DNA of 46,555 bases, taken from positions 1 through 46,555 of the forward strand of contig JAFZUT010000025.1 in the NCBI GenBank assembly GCA_017618175.1, read 5' to 3'. Below are positions 26,292 to 36,503 of the stretch, piece after piece. The number at the start of each line of letters is the position of its first letter. The stretch's first letter is position 1. Made by a program: the position numbers and the translations under genes. Below the pieces are notes generated by a model. The model searched no databases and was not told where the DNA came from. It saw only the letters and a list, made by a program, of their open reading frames with translations. The stretch is from Alphaproteobacteria bacterium. Its GTDB lineage: Bacteria > Pseudomonadota > Alphaproteobacteria > Rs-D84.

Positions 26292-26489
26292 TTATTTCCC
26301 CATATTTTCACATATTAAATTATGCCGATAAATATTCCGCGCCAAATCATCACTTATTACATTCCAATCGATTGCGCGACCGCGAATTATATCGCAAGAC
26401 ATGGCGCACACCGCCCTATTCTGCGATGGTGTATTTTGTGTGCAAGATGCGGCGAATATCGCGCACACCGGTATTAAAAACTTTTTCAT
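26292..26489 (-). CDS. Small lipoprotein, Rz1/o-spanin-like
   Basis: A 65-residue protein starting MKKFLIPVCAIFAASC; the AASC lipobox makes it a lipoprotein with about 50 mature residues. Its C-terminus (DWNVISDDLARNIYRHNLIC) resembles a short phage-type sequence ending in an HN..C pattern that I associate with Rz1-like reading frames of alphaproteobacterial phages, from memory only. Its start lies inside the 3' end of the upstream membrane-anchored gene in another frame, overlapping by 74 bases. That nested architecture (membrane protein first, lipoprotein second) is that of phage Rz/Rz1 spanins. No holin or endolysin gene is in the window. Confidence 0.6.
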   Translation of the reverse strand: MKKFLIPVCAIFAASCTQNTPSQNRAVCAMSCDIIRGRAIDWNVISDDLARNIYRHNLICENMGK

Positions 26490-26640
26490 CTGTATTCCTT
26501 TTGATATCAAAAACATTTACCATTTCGCGCGATTGATTATGCACGGCATTCAATTCGCACCGCGCACGCCCCATACGCCAACAAAAAAAATAAGCCCCCA
26601 CGACAATCGCCGTGACGGCAATAATTAAATATTGTTTCAT
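26416..26640 (-). CDS. Small single-pass membrane protein, Rz/i-spanin-like
   Basis: A 74-residue protein with an N-terminal signal-anchor (MKQYLIIAVTAIVVGAYFFC) followed by a charged, helix-prone periplasmic tail (RCELNAVHNQSREMVNVFDIK...RRILHTKYTIAE). Good ribosome-binding site GGGGGC. Small for an inner-membrane spanin (usually 100-150 residues). It overlaps the following lipoprotein gene out of frame. It lies after rho, past rho's terminator, on the same strand. Alternative: an unrelated envelope pair in a compact genome. Confidence 0.6.
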   Translation of the reverse strand: MKQYLIIAVTAIVVGAYFFCWRMGRARCELNAVHNQSREMVNVFDIKRNTDEKVFNTGVRDIRRILHTKYTIAE

Positions 26641-26652
26641 ATTGCCCCCAAC

Positions 26653-26678
26653 AAAAAACGCACCAAATGGTGCGTTTT
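26653..26678 (-). terminator. Terminator of rho
   Basis: AAAACGCACC-aaat-GGTGCGTTTT stem right after the rho stop on the minus strand, then TTGTTGGGG; the next gene starts within 15 bases of it. Confidence 0.75.
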
Positions 26679-26680
26679 GC

Positions 26681-27949
26681 TTATTGATTCATCGAATTAA
26701 AAAAATCCGCATTTGTTTTGGTAACCCGCAATTTATCCAACAAAAATTCCATTGCTTCCAACGTTCCCATCGGGTTGATAATACGGCGCAACACATACAT
26801 TTTGGACAAAGTGTCTTTACCCACCAACAAATCTTCCTTGCGCGTACCAGACTTAGTAATATCAATCGCCGGATAGACGCGTTTATCGGACAATTTGCGG
26901 TCCAGAATGATTTCGCTGTTTCCGGTGCCTTTGAATTCTTCGAAAATAACTTCGTCCATTTTGGAACCGGTATCGACAAGTGCGGTTGCGATAATGGTCA
27001 AACTGCCACCACCTTCAATATTACGTGCGGCACCAAAGAACCGTTTTGGACGCTGTAACGCATATGCATCGACACCACCGGTTAAAACCTTGCCACTGGA
27101 CGGGACAACGGTGTTATACGCACGACCCAAACGGGTAATAGAATCCAACAAAATCACGACATCTTGTCCGGCCTCGACCAAGCGTTTGGCCTTTTCAATA
27201 ACCATTTCGGCGACCTGGATGTGGCGTGTTGCGGGTTCATCAAACGTAGAAGAAATCACTTCACCTTTGACACTGCGTTGCATATCGGTCACTTCTTCGG
27301 GTCGTTCGTCAATCAACAACACGATAAGTTTAACCTCGGGATAATTTGTCGCAATCGAATGCGCGATATTTTGCAGCATAATCGTTTTTCCGGTACGCGG
27401 CGGCGCCACAATCAGCGACCGTTGCCCCCGTCCCGTTGGCGATATCAGGTCGATTACACGCGCCGACAAATTGCGACCTTTGTCAGTATCACTTTCAACC
27501 TCCATCTTTAATTGTTCGTCCGGGTAAAGCGGTGTCATATCGTCAAAAGACACACGATGCCGCAACTTTTCCGGCACATCGCCATTTGCGCGTTCAATTG
27601 TTTCCAACGCGAAATAGCGTTCTGATTCATTTTGCGGTGCCTGGATTTGACCTTCGATATAATCGCCGGTTTTAAGTCCATATTTTTTAATCAGGTTCGG
27701 CGACACATACAAATCATCCGGCCCGGCCAAGTAATTACTTTCCGGCGCACGCAGGAAACCAAACCCATCCTGCATACGTTCCAAAACGCCGTCCCCAATC
27801 AGTGTTATTTTTTTATCGGCCGCGAACCCGCGCATAACGGCGAATCGCAATTGTTGCACATTTAATTGCGAAGGATTTTCAATACCCATATCTTCCGCCA
27901 TTTTCAACAACTGTTGCGGCGATTTAGCCTTGATTTCATTTATATGCAT
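26681..27949 (-). CDS. rho: Transcription termination factor Rho
   Basis: Hexameric RNA-dependent ATPase. The start at 27949 ([15 protein letters not shown]) follows AAAGGAAATTTT; longer readings have no ribosome-binding site and would run through the promoter. The 422 residues include the N-terminal helical domain, the RNA-binding CSD with DGFGFLR (the usual form is YGFLR), Walker A PPRTGKT (PPKAGKT in E. coli; the R is common in alphaproteobacteria), Walker [17 protein letters not shown], and the Q/R loops [21 protein letters not shown]. Own strong promoter and a 60-base leader with a GGCAC/GTGCC hairpin. Confidence 0.97.
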   Translation of the reverse strand: MHINEIKAKSPQQLLKMAEDMGIENPSQLNVQQLRFAVMRGFAADKKITLIGDGVLERMQDGFGFLRAPESNYLAGPDDLYVSPNLIKKYGLKTGDYIEGQIQAPQNESERYFALETIERANGDVPEKLRHRVSFDDMTPLYPDEQLKMEVESDTDKGRNLSARVIDLISPTGRGQRSLIVAPPRTGKTIMLQNIAHSIATNYPEVKLIVLLIDERPEEVTDMQRSVKGEVISSTFDEPATRHIQVAEMVIEKAKRLVEAGQDVVILLDSITRLGRAYNTVVPSSGKVLTGGVDAYALQRPKRFFGAARNIEGGGSLTIIATALVDTGSKMDEVIFEEFKGTGNSEIILDRKLSDKRVYPAIDITKSGTRKEDLLVGKDTLSKMYVLRRIINPMGTLEAMEFLLDKLRVTKTNADFFNSMNQ

Positions 27950-28018
27950 AAAATTTCCTTTTATAATATTTGGAATTTTTTGACGGCACAGAACGTGCCA
28001 CCCTCTTTCACACTCGAT

Positions 28019-28047
28019 ATTATAGTGATTTTTATGTAAAATGTCAA
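28019..28047 (-). promoter_or_regulatory. Consensus promoter of rho
   Basis: Minus strand TTGACA, exactly 17-base spacer, TATAAT: a perfect sigma70-type consensus, with the predicted start near 28012. Confidence 0.85.
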
Positions 28048-28143
28048 GTATTCCCGCATCGGTTGTGTTGATGGCGACATTTTTCTTGCTTTTTATCATT
28101 ATTATTGCTTCAATAAAAGTACATTGGAACAAAGGAAGTGAAT

Positions 28144-28596
28144 ATGGCAGGAAGCATAAATAAAGTAATATTGGTTGGAAACGTGGGCCAAGACCCGCAA
28201 ACACGCACAATGCAAAGTGGCCAAAAGGTGGTCAGTTTTTCACTGGCAACATCTGACCGTTGGCGCGACCGTGCGACCGGCGAACAGAAAGAACAAACCG
28301 AATGGCACCGCATTGTAATATTTAATCCAAATTTGGTCGAAGTTGCGGAACGTATGTTGCAAAAGGGAACAAAACTTTATATCGAAGGCGCCTTGCGCAC
28401 CCGCAAATGGCAAAATCAACAGGGCATCGACACATACACGACCGAGGTTGTTTTGAATCAATTCGGCGGCACAATGGTAATATTGTCTGGCGCAAAATCT
28501 ATGGATGCAATGGGCGGCGCATCATCTGCACCGGCGGCGCCGGCACCGGCCGAAGAAGTATCTATTTCCGAAATCGGCGACGACATTCCGTTTTAA
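28144..28596 (+). CDS. ssb: Single-stranded DNA-binding protein
   Basis: SSB coats single-stranded DNA in replication and repair and recruits partners through its acidic tip. The OB fold occupies residues 1-110 ([61 protein letters not shown]), followed by a short Ala/Pro linker and the interaction tip DDIPF. The ATG at 28144 follows AAGGAAGTGAAT; a GTG two codons upstream is less likely. 150 residues, normal length. Divergent from rho. Confidence 0.97.
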   Translation: MAGSINKVILVGNVGQDPQTRTMQSGQKVVSFSLATSDRWRDRATGEQKEQTEWHRIVIFNPNLVEVAERMLQKGTKLYIEGALRTRKWQNQQGIDTYTTEVVLNQFGGTMVILSGAKSMDAMGGASSAPAAPAPAEEVSISEIGDDIPF

Positions 28597-28623
28597 AATT
28601 CATTTTTATAAAGAATAAAACGT

Positions 28624-28649
28624 AAAACGGACGCGAACGCGTCCGTTTT
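28624..28649 (+). terminator. Terminator of ssb
   Basis: AAAACGGACGCG-aa-CGCGTCCGTTTT perfect inverted repeat 28 bases after the stop. Confidence 0.88.
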
Positions 28650-28764
28650 CACTGATCACTATCCACTAACACCTGTCGCGGCCGCGGCATATCTCACTGT
28701 AGCACAAGCGCAAGCGGATGCCGGGACGGACTAATCACTAACCACTTACACTAACCACTACCAA

Positions 28765-31700
28765 TTAGAACCTGTATTTCATAGATGCATGGATTTTGTG
28801 CATTTGGACATTGGCATTATATTGATAACGATACCCCAACCCAACATGCAAACCATTCACGGACAAGAATTCTACACCCGCACCGCCATTCGCCCACAAC
28901 GGGTCAATATCAATATTATAATCGGTCCATTTGTTCGCCAATGCAAATTTATACTTCATCGTATCCGGCGTTCCCAACAAATCATATTCCACCCCAACCG
29001 TCAAATACGGGCGGAATTCAAACCACGCCGATGGATAGACGCGTTTCTGGGCGGTCAAAGAATAACCCGGTGTCAAAATTGGGTACCCGTCAAATTCCAA
29101 TTTCATATAATCTGTGCCACCAACCTTTTCGGTCATATCAAACCCAAAGTTATACCCGGCACGCGCATACAGATTGCCAATAATATACTGATTCAACCAA
29201 TCGTGTATCAATCCAAATTCGGCCGCAATACCAAACGATGTAGCATCACCCTTTATCGTATCAACCCATGTTTGATTGCGTTCAACATCAATCATATTGA
29301 CATCAAACATCGCATCGCCGTAAAAACGCGCCTTGTTGCTTAACGTTTTCAAGAAATACAACCCACCGCCAACACTAAGGTTTGTCATATCCGATTCCAT
29401 ACGACCCGCAACCGGCCCAGAATCACCATAAGACAAATCTATGTCATCAACAACGTTCGCGTCTGTATAAGACCCGTGCAGCATCCACCCCAATATCAAC
29501 GTATTGTTCGCCTGCCAATCATACCCCAACGCCAAATTGAATCGTTCGCCATCACCGCGGATATCTTCAAAGTCATTTCTAAACATTGTATAACCGCCAT
29601 CAATCCACAATTTGTTCAAACGGCGATTACGATTCCAAATGGCTTCGTCAATAAACCGATCGGACATATCCAAGAAATTCGCATGGGTGTTCATGGCCAA
29701 ACTGTCCGCAATCTGGTTCGCTTCGCGCAATTGGAACAGACGGCTGAACGCACGAATAACATTTCCATTGCCACTTTGCGTGTAATCGTACATGCGCGCA
29801 TACAATTCCGTATCAATACGATCCAATGGGGTTCCGTCAAATAAAACCTGGACAACCGGCAACACCGCCGTTTCGTATGTGAAACCATTGTTGTTCAACA
29901 TTGCCTCAATCAAATCATCCAACGCACCGGCCGATTGCCATTCGCCCAATGTGTGTCCTGGTGTCGCACCAACAATTGGTTGCAATTTGAACAACCCAAG
30001 TGGTGTACCAAAACGCGTATCAAACACGACATATAAATCATTGCCCTGTTGCACTAAATAGACCGGCAAATCATCGTCCGTGTCGTTAAATCCACTGAAC
30101 GCATCCAAATAATTCACGCAACTTGTTCCATCGGCATTACAGAACCCAACACTTAACTGCAAAAATGTTCCTTGGATATCGTCCGCGGTCGCCAACCACA
30201 GTGCACTTGATTCCGTTACCGCCTGACGCAGGACTATACCAAACTGGCCGTCCGCCAATGTCGTGGGGCTTGATGTCATATTCGTACCCGATGTATTACT
30301 TATCAAAGAACCACCCACGGTTATCAATGCGGTTTCGCCACCCGTCAACGGGTTTATCACCGGGGTTTCGCCACTGAAATCTACGTCGGTCCAATAATCG
30401 TGCGTTGACGATGAATTCGCAATTGCCAATAAACGACTGTTGCCGTCAAAAGTATAATCACCCCCAACCGTCATATAATCCAGACCGATAATATCCAATC
30501 CGCCCGATACATTACCACCAACCGTAATGTTCACGCCATCCGCCGCATCAAGGTTAGATATTGTAAAATTATTCACATCTATATCACCACCAACATCAAC
30601 CGTATTCGCATTCAATGTGAAATTATTCGACACCATATTTACGGTGCCATCCTGGGTCAAAGACGAACCGTTTTGAACCAAATCACCCGCCGCAACCAAT
30701 GTCGGTGCATCAATAACATTGCGATTGAAATTCGCCAACGCACCGTCCGCAACAAATATACCCGTACCAAAGTTTGCCGTGCCGGTTATAGTGTATGTGC
30801 CGATACCGCCGTCTGCAACAAACGCATCAATATCCCAAGAATTCGCACTGAACGTAAATTCATCCGTCAACAAATTCAGCGAACTGGTTGAACCAGAACC
30901 TTGGTGCAACACGCCGCCACTCGTATTCACCGCACCGGCAATATTTATAACCGGCGCATCAATATCCATTGCGCCCGCGCCACCCGTGATATTCAAAGAA
31001 TTCGCCGCAACCGAAGACGCGCCAACAACGCGCAAACCGCCACCCGTTGCATTACCTGAACTTGCCGCGACCTCACCCAAAGACACCACCGCACCCGAAA
31101 TATCGGCCGCACCCGCATTGGTCAAAGATGCCAATGTCACGTTACCCGTGGACACCAAATTCAAATCTGCATTGGCGTTGTTTGTAATGGTGCCATTTGA
31201 AATCTGCGATGCCCAAACATTAAAGTCACCATTGTTGGCCAATGTCCCAAGTGTCACCACACCATATGCACGTTCCGCCGAACCGATATTCACGGTACCC
31301 GAATTTGTAAAATTCCCCGCCATCGTCAACGGCATTTGATTTCCAACACGCAATATATTTAATGTCTTACCCGATGCGACACTTCCGCCACCGTTTATGA
31401 TCGCCGTATCTGTATTCAGCGTAAACGCATTTCCAGAATCGATTACAAAACCGTTTGTATGCGTTGCGCCATCAAACCACAAACCATCCGCAATATTCAA
31501 TGAACCAGCCGTAATATTCACATCATCGGTAAATATCAATCCAGAATTTTCCGTGATTGTCCCAGACACCAATGCGTTATCGGTGTACAAATAGATTTCA
31601 CCGCCATTCGTTGCCGCAAGATTATTTTCAACCGTTAACGCATAATTCGTCCCACCGGCCACACCCAATGCAATCTTACCCGAATTTGTCGCCGAAACAC

Positions 31701-33333
31701 CGCCGTCAATTTCCATCGTGTGCGCGTCTATGTTCATTCCTGTGCCACTTCCGGTTGCCGTGACATTGTTTCCGACATACAATTTTTCATTATTATTTAT
31801 TGTAATATCAACCACACCGCCAGAGATGGCCATATCGCCCGCCGTGGCCGCACCCGCGCCCGCCGTCAAATTGTTTGCAATTGATATTTCGCCACCCGAC
31901 ACAATGTCGCCCGTCGTATTCAATGCGCCATTTGCCGCAACATTAATTCCAGATGTACCGATGTTCAATTCGGTTCCCGAAATGTTCATTGTCCCGGCAT
32001 TGACATCCAATCCCAACGCAGACAACGCGCCATCTGATTCGACACTCATTGTGCCGGCATCATTTATTATCAATCCCGTTGCCGTCACGGTCGAACCCGA
32101 AATCGATAAAGATTCACTTCCCGTCAAATTGCTGATTGCGTTCGCCGAAAACGCCCCAGACCCGGTAAATGTCGCCGCGCCTGAATTGTTTATATTCGCC
32201 AATGTGAACACGGTTCCCGAAACATCCAACGCACCCGAATTCACAACATCACCCGTCATCGTCACGACACCACTTGATGTTATGTTTAATGTGGCCAAAT
32301 TCTCGATGCCCGCCGCGGCAACACTTTGCGCCGTCAACGTCATACCGGCATTATTATTTGTTGTTCCATTTCGAATCGCGTTTGTTCCGGCATCTATACC
32401 GCCCGCCGTCACATTTAATACAAAAGAATTCAAATTATTTGTATAAAACGCACCGATTCGGTCGCCCAAAGACAACGTTCCAGTTGTCAAATTAAACGTG
32501 TTCGTTGCGCCCATCGTTCCCAAATCGAATCCGTGTGCCAATGTTGTTGCACCGGATATAACACCCGTAAAATTCCCCTTGTTCACAAATGACGCATTAT
32601 TCGTTGCATTACCACCACTTAGCGTCAAAGACGCCGCATTTATCACCAAATCACCCGTTGCACCGTCACCGGTCGCCTCGTTAGTAATTGTTTTGGCGGT
32701 AATCGCACCGGCGGTAATTGTCATATCGCCACTGGATTTATTTTCAATCGCGCCATTCGCAACATTAAACGCACCCGTTCCAACATTTACAATGGTATCC
32801 CCGGCCCCCAAACCTTGAAAATCATCGCTTCTTATTGTTAACGAATTTCCGTTTATTGTCGCATCCACATTGTTTGACACAAAACCCGCAAAAGACACCG
32901 CGTCCGCATTGGAAACCGTAAAATCACCATAGACATCAACCATACCTGCGGTCAAATCCACCGCAGAACCCGCCCCCCCAATGGTCAGGCTATATCCGGT
33001 TGCGGTCTGCGACCCAACCTGTAACGGTCCACCAATTGTAATCGCATCGGCCGCTGTGATCGTATACGGGCTGTTGATAGTAGATTCGGCATAAACCGCA
33101 CCGACATTGGGATTTGCCCCCGCATCTTGCCCAATATAGAACCCACCGGCCGTATTAATTCCACCGGTTACACCAATGCCGGTTCCATATACGAATCGAT
33201 ACGAATCGGTTGTGACATTAAGGTCACCGGAAATTGTTGTTATCTCGCCACTTACGCCGGTTTCTACAATCGTTTCTGCCAAGGCGCACAGCGGTGTCAA
33301 GCAGTATATAAAGGGGGCCAGTTTTTTTATCAT
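28765..33333 (-). CDS. Autotransporter (type Va) with C-terminal outer-membrane beta-barrel
   Basis: A 1,522-residue surface protein. Signal peptide MIKKLAPFIYCLTPLCALA; a passenger of about 1,200 residues made of short Gly/Asn/Thr/Ala-rich beta-strand repeats with recurring motifs (NITGGAG, ITNNAN, NSGTVNIGS) typical of a beta-helix; then a beta-barrel domain over about the last 270 residues (LWIDGGYTMFRNDFEDIRGDGERFNLALGYDW, alternating aromatic strands, final residue F in MKYRF) as needed for BAM-dependent insertion. The passenger is very poor in cysteine apart from one VGFCNADGTSCVN loop. Function of the passenger (adhesion, aggregation) is unknown. The upstream region it shares with enolase is 91 bases and contains GTTATA-t-TATAAC, a palindrome giving -10-like hexamers in both directions. 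Confidence 0.93.
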   Translation of the reverse strand: MIKKLAPFIYCLTPLCALAETIVETGVSGEITTISGDLNVTTDSYRFVYGTGIGVTGGINTAGGFYIGQDAGANPNVGAVYAESTINSPYTITAADAITIGGPLQVGSQTATGYSLTIGGAGSAVDLTAGMVDVYGDFTVSNADAVSFAGFVSNNVDATINGNSLTIRSDDFQGLGAGDTIVNVGTGAFNVANGAIENKSSGDMTITAGAITAKTITNEATGDGATGDLVINAASLTLSGGNATNNASFVNKGNFTGVISGATTLAHGFDLGTMGATNTFNLTTGTLSLGDRIGAFYTNNLNSFVLNVTAGGIDAGTNAIRNGTTNNNAGMTLTAQSVAAAGIENLATLNITSSGVVTMTGDVVNSGALDVSGTVFTLANINNSGAATFTGSGAFSANAISNLTGSESLSISGSTVTATGLIINDAGTMSVESDGALSALGLDVNAGTMNISGTELNIGTSGINVAANGALNTTGDIVSGGEISIANNLTAGAGAATAGDMAISGGVVDITINNNEKLYVGNNVTATGSGTGMNIDAHTMEIDGGVSATNSGKIALGVAGGTNYALTVENNLAATNGGEIYLYTDNALVSGTITENSGLIFTDDVNITAGSLNIADGLWFDGATHTNGFVIDSGNAFTLNTDTAIINGGGSVASGKTLNILRVGNQMPLTMAGNFTNSGTVNIGSAERAYGVVTLGTLANNGDFNVWASQISNGTITNNANADLNLVSTGNVTLASLTNAGAADISGAVVSLGEVAASSGNATGGGLRVVGASSVAANSLNITGGAGAMDIDAPVINIAGAVNTSGGVLHQGSGSTSSLNLLTDEFTFSANSWDIDAFVADGGIGTYTITGTANFGTGIFVADGALANFNRNVIDAPTLVAAGDLVQNGSSLTQDGTVNMVSNNFTLNANTVDVGGDIDVNNFTISNLDAADGVNITVGGNVSGGLDIIGLDYMTVGGDYTFDGNSRLLAIANSSSTHDYWTDVDFSGETPVINPLTGGETALITVGGSLISNTSGTNMTSSPTTLADGQFGIVLRQAVTESSALWLATADDIQGTFLQLSVGFCNADGTSCVNYLDAFSGFNDTDDDLPVYLVQQGNDLYVVFDTRFGTPLGLFKLQPIVGATPGHTLGEWQSAGALDDLIEAMLNNNGFTYETAVLPVVQVLFDGTPLDRIDTELYARMYDYTQSGNGNVIRAFSRLFQLREANQIADSLAMNTHANFLDMSDRFIDEAIWNRNRRLNKLWIDGGYTMFRNDFEDIRGDGERFNLALGYDWQANNTLILGWMLHGSYTDANVVDDIDLSYGDSGPVAGRMESDMTNLSVGGGLYFLKTLSNKARFYGDAMFDVNMIDVERNQTWVDTIKGDATSFGIAAEFGLIHDWLNQYIIGNLYARAGYNFGFDMTEKVGGTDYMKLEFDGYPILTPGYSLTAQKRVYPSAWFEFRPYLTVGVEYDLLGTPDTMKYKFALANKWTDYNIDIDPLWANGGAGVEFLSVNGLHVGLGYRYQYNANVQMHKIHASMKYRF

Positions 33334-33406
33334 ATTTTTTTATTCTTTTTCTCTGGTTTCGTTGTTATATTATAACACAATTAGACAAGAAAAAAAAGAA
33401 TATTAG

Positions 33407-34687
<1,281 letters not shown>

Positions 34688-34693
34688 TTTGCA

Positions 34694-34900
34694 ATGCAAA
34701 TCGATGCGGAAACAATTTTAATTATCAAATACGTGGCGGCAACGGTGTTGTTGGTGGCGATAATTATGGCGCCGGCATACCTTGCCGCACAAAACAAGAA
34801 AGGCAAAATCGACGCGATGCGCATCCGCGTTGCATCGTGGGTATTTGGTTGGACCGTCATCGGCTGGCTGCTTGCCCTGTTTTGGGCAATCAAAAAATAA
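34694..34900 (+). CDS. Small two-helix membrane protein, superinfection-immunity (Imm) family-like
   Basis: A 68-residue protein with two membrane segments (about residues 8-30 and 48-66) separated by a basic loop KKGKIDAMRIRVASW. The second segment FGWTVIGWLLALFWA matches the GWTxxGWxxALxWA pattern of the family that includes the T4 superinfection-immunity protein Imm and many bacterial homologues; whether it blocks phage DNA entry here is not known. It lies six bases after eno and ends at a strong terminator, so it is the second gene of an eno operon. Confidence 0.75.
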   Translation: MQIDAETILIIKYVAATVLLVAIIMAPAYLAAQNKKGKIDAMRIRVASWVFGWTVIGWLLALFWAIKK

Positions 34901-34924
34901 TCCCCGCACCCGCGGGGATTTTTT
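34899..34924. terminator. Terminator of the eno operon
   Basis: AATCCCCGC-accc-GCGGGGATTTTTT; lies just before the stop of the convergent gene as well. Confidence 0.9.
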
Positions 34925-34927
34925 GCA

Positions 34928-35665
34928 TTATTCTTGCAAGTCATCACAAATTTTTATCAAATCCGATTTTTTACTGTTACAAAATTCCGTACACCCTGCC
35001 TCTTGGTGTGCTGTGCCAGAACATACACCGTCCGTTTTTATTTTTCCGCTTTGTGCGCAATAGTTCGGCATATAAATATCACACCAACAAACCTGTCCAA
35101 TAAATCCTTCGCCGACTTCATTCAAACAGTAACCACTAATAATGGCCTCTCTATCATCATCATTTTGGACATTACCGACATATTCGTGATTATTGTCACC
35201 ATAATTAGCATCGCCATCGATATTTTCACCATTCGGGGTTTCATTTTGATTACCATTATCACCATCACCAGCTTGATTATTACCGCCCAAACCCCGACCA
35301 CCATCATTTTGAGCATTTAGCATTGCTGTTTCTTTGGTGGATATTTGCCCCTCGATGCGTGACAATCTTTCCTGTTGGCGTTCTAATTCTTGTTTGCTCT
35401 GCTCTATTTCACCTGATAATTTATTACTCTTATTCGCCTGGGCTATATTTACACCAACACCAACCGCCGTCAGACCAATCGTAGATATTCCCGCAATCAT
35501 CCATCCTTGCTTTTTACCTTCGCATTCTTCCAATTGTTTTATTTTTTCTTCTTTTTGATCCAATAAACGTTGTATCTGGGACGTCATGGTCGCGCCGTTC
35601 GATGGAAACGCAGACATCAAACCAACAATTGTTATCGCCAAGATTGATACAGGTTTTATCATCAT
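34928..35665 (-). CDS. Exported coiled-coil/glycine-zipper protein with Cys-rich tail
   Basis: Function unknown; 245 residues. Signal peptide (MMIKPVSILAITIVGLMSAFPSNGA); start at 35665 set by GGGGGCGAAA. Then a coiled coil (MTSQIQRLLDQKEEKIKQLEECEGKKQ), a hydrophobic glycine-containing segment (GWMIAGISTIGLTAVGVGVNIAQ), a second coiled coil (NKLSGEIEQSKQELERQQERLSRIEGQ), an Asn/Gly/Asp-rich linker, and about 80 C-terminal residues with nine cysteines (GQVCWCDIYMPNYC...CTEFCNSK). The coil-zipper-coil part matches the protein encoded just upstream (35681-36136), 15 bases away, so these are tandem paralogues in an operon. Confidence 0.82.
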   Translation of the reverse strand: MMIKPVSILAITIVGLMSAFPSNGATMTSQIQRLLDQKEEKIKQLEECEGKKQGWMIAGISTIGLTAVGVGVNIAQANKSNKLSGEIEQSKQELERQQERLSRIEGQISTKETAMLNAQNDGGRGLGGNNQAGDGDNGNQNETPNGENIDGDANYGDNNHEYVGNVQNDDDREAIISGYCLNEVGEGFIGQVCWCDIYMPNYCAQSGKIKTDGVCSGTAHQEAGCTEFCNSKKSDLIKICDDLQE

Positions 35666-35680
35666 TTTCGCCCCCATACT

Positions 35681-36136
35681 TTACATATTGTTCAAACGGT
35701 TTTCGGCATCTTTGACATTGGCCTTGGTGCCCGCAACTTCGCCTTGGACATGGCCAAGTTCACTCTTTTTATCTTGTATTTTATTATGTTGCACAATCGC
35801 ACCGATTCCGGTGCCAACAACCCCAACACCACCCACAACCGTTGCCGCAACCCAACCCTTGCGTTTACGATCGCATTTCATAATTTCTTCATCCAACAAT
35901 TGAATATCTTGACGCAGTGTTTGTACCACTTCCATTTCACTCATACCCTCGGTACCCGGAACTTCAATAGAGTATCCAGTGGTATCTGCGGTTTGCAGCC
36001 CCGCACCAAATTGGCGTTGTTTTAATTCAACCGAATAAGATTGACCCAGCATCAATAAATTCGAAATTAAAAAAATTCCACACAACACAAACGCGCGCAA
36101 CGGCGCATTTTTACGTGATTGCAAATGCTGTTTCAT
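35681..36136 (-). CDS. Exported coiled-coil/glycine-zipper protein
   Basis: Function unknown; 151 residues. After a basic N-terminus it has a hydrophobic signal (AFVLCGIFLISNLLMLGQSYS), then a coiled coil with one cysteine (LRQDIQLLDEEIMKCDRKRKG), a glycine-zipper membrane-like helix (GWVAATVVGGVGVVGTGIGAIV) and a C-terminal coiled coil. Same coil-zipper-coil layout and same KCDRKRKGW / ECEGKKQGW junction as the next gene. Could form paired membrane-spanning helices or homo-oligomers. Promoter TTGTTA-17-TATAAT at 36165-36193 and an AGAGGGAG ribosome-binding site. Confidence 0.82.
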   Translation of the reverse strand: MKQHLQSRKNAPLRAFVLCGIFLISNLLMLGQSYSVELKQRQFGAGLQTADTTGYSIEVPGTEGMSEMEVVQTLRQDIQLLDEEIMKCDRKRKGWVAATVVGGVGVVGTGIGAIVQHNKIQDKKSELGHVQGEVAGTKANVKDAENRLNNM

Positions 36137-36164
36137 TATGTGACTCCCTCTAACTTTTCAAAGT

Positions 36165-36193
36165 ATTATATCACATTTTTAACCTGCTAACAA
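36165..36193 (-). promoter_or_regulatory. Promoter of the glycine-zipper operon
   Basis: Minus strand TTGTTA, 17-base spacer, TATAAT; predicted start about 36158 and leader of 22 bases. Confidence 0.7.
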
Positions 36194-36202
36194 GAAACAA
36201 AA

Positions 36203-36236
36203 TAAAAAACGCGTGGTGATGCACACGCACCACCAC
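36203..36236 (-). terminator. Terminator after the 46-residue gene
   Basis: Minus strand GTGGTG..CACCAC stem followed by GCGTTTTTTATTTTG, 35 bases after the stop of the small gene. Confidence 0.65.
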
Positions 36237-36270
36237 ACAAAAATATAAAACCGATACTTTCCCCAAAAAA

Positions 36271-36411
36271 CTATCGCAATACTGTATCTTGTGGTTCTTG
36301 TAACCGGACACCACGTTTTTGCAATTCCGCCATAAGGTTCACAACATTCTCGGCCCCGGTGCGGAACGCCATTTTTGTATTTGCTTTCTTTACATCTTTT
36401 ACATCTGCCAT
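36271..36411 (-). CDS. 46-residue cytoplasmic protein of unknown function
   Basis: Short gene starting MADVKDVKKANTKMAFRTG and ending LQEPQDTVLR. It has a near-consensus promoter, an AAGGTG ribosome-binding site eight bases before the ATG, and a terminator, so it looks like a genuine monocistronic gene despite its size. Lys-rich N-terminus, amphipathic middle helix (ENVVNLMAELQKRG); no membrane segment. I do not recognise a family; a small regulatory or ribosome/nucleoid-binding protein is possible. Confidence 0.68.
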   Translation of the reverse strand: MADVKDVKKANTKMAFRTGAENVVNLMAELQKRGVRLQEPQDTVLR

Positions 36412-36450
36412 ATTCAACACCTTTTTCAAAGTATCTCTCTGGTGAAACCC

Positions 36451-36478
36451 ACTATATACTAATAAAAACTTTTGTCAA
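36451..36478 (-). promoter_or_regulatory. Promoter of the 46-residue gene
   Basis: Minus strand TTGACA, 16-base spacer, TATAGT; leader of about 33 bases containing CACCAGAGAGATAC. Confidence 0.75.
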
Positions 36479-36503
36479 GCATTTTTATACCCAACAAATC
36501 ACA

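Noticed and set aside
26292-26640. Complete prophage around the spanin-like pair
   Set aside because: Flanking genes are rho, ssb and an exported protein; no integrase, capsid, tail, holin or endolysin gene is visible.
30719-32446. Long plus-strand open frames antisense to the autotransporter
   Set aside because: They mirror the repetitive codons of the passenger on the opposite strand, have no start sites or domains, and are typical shadows.
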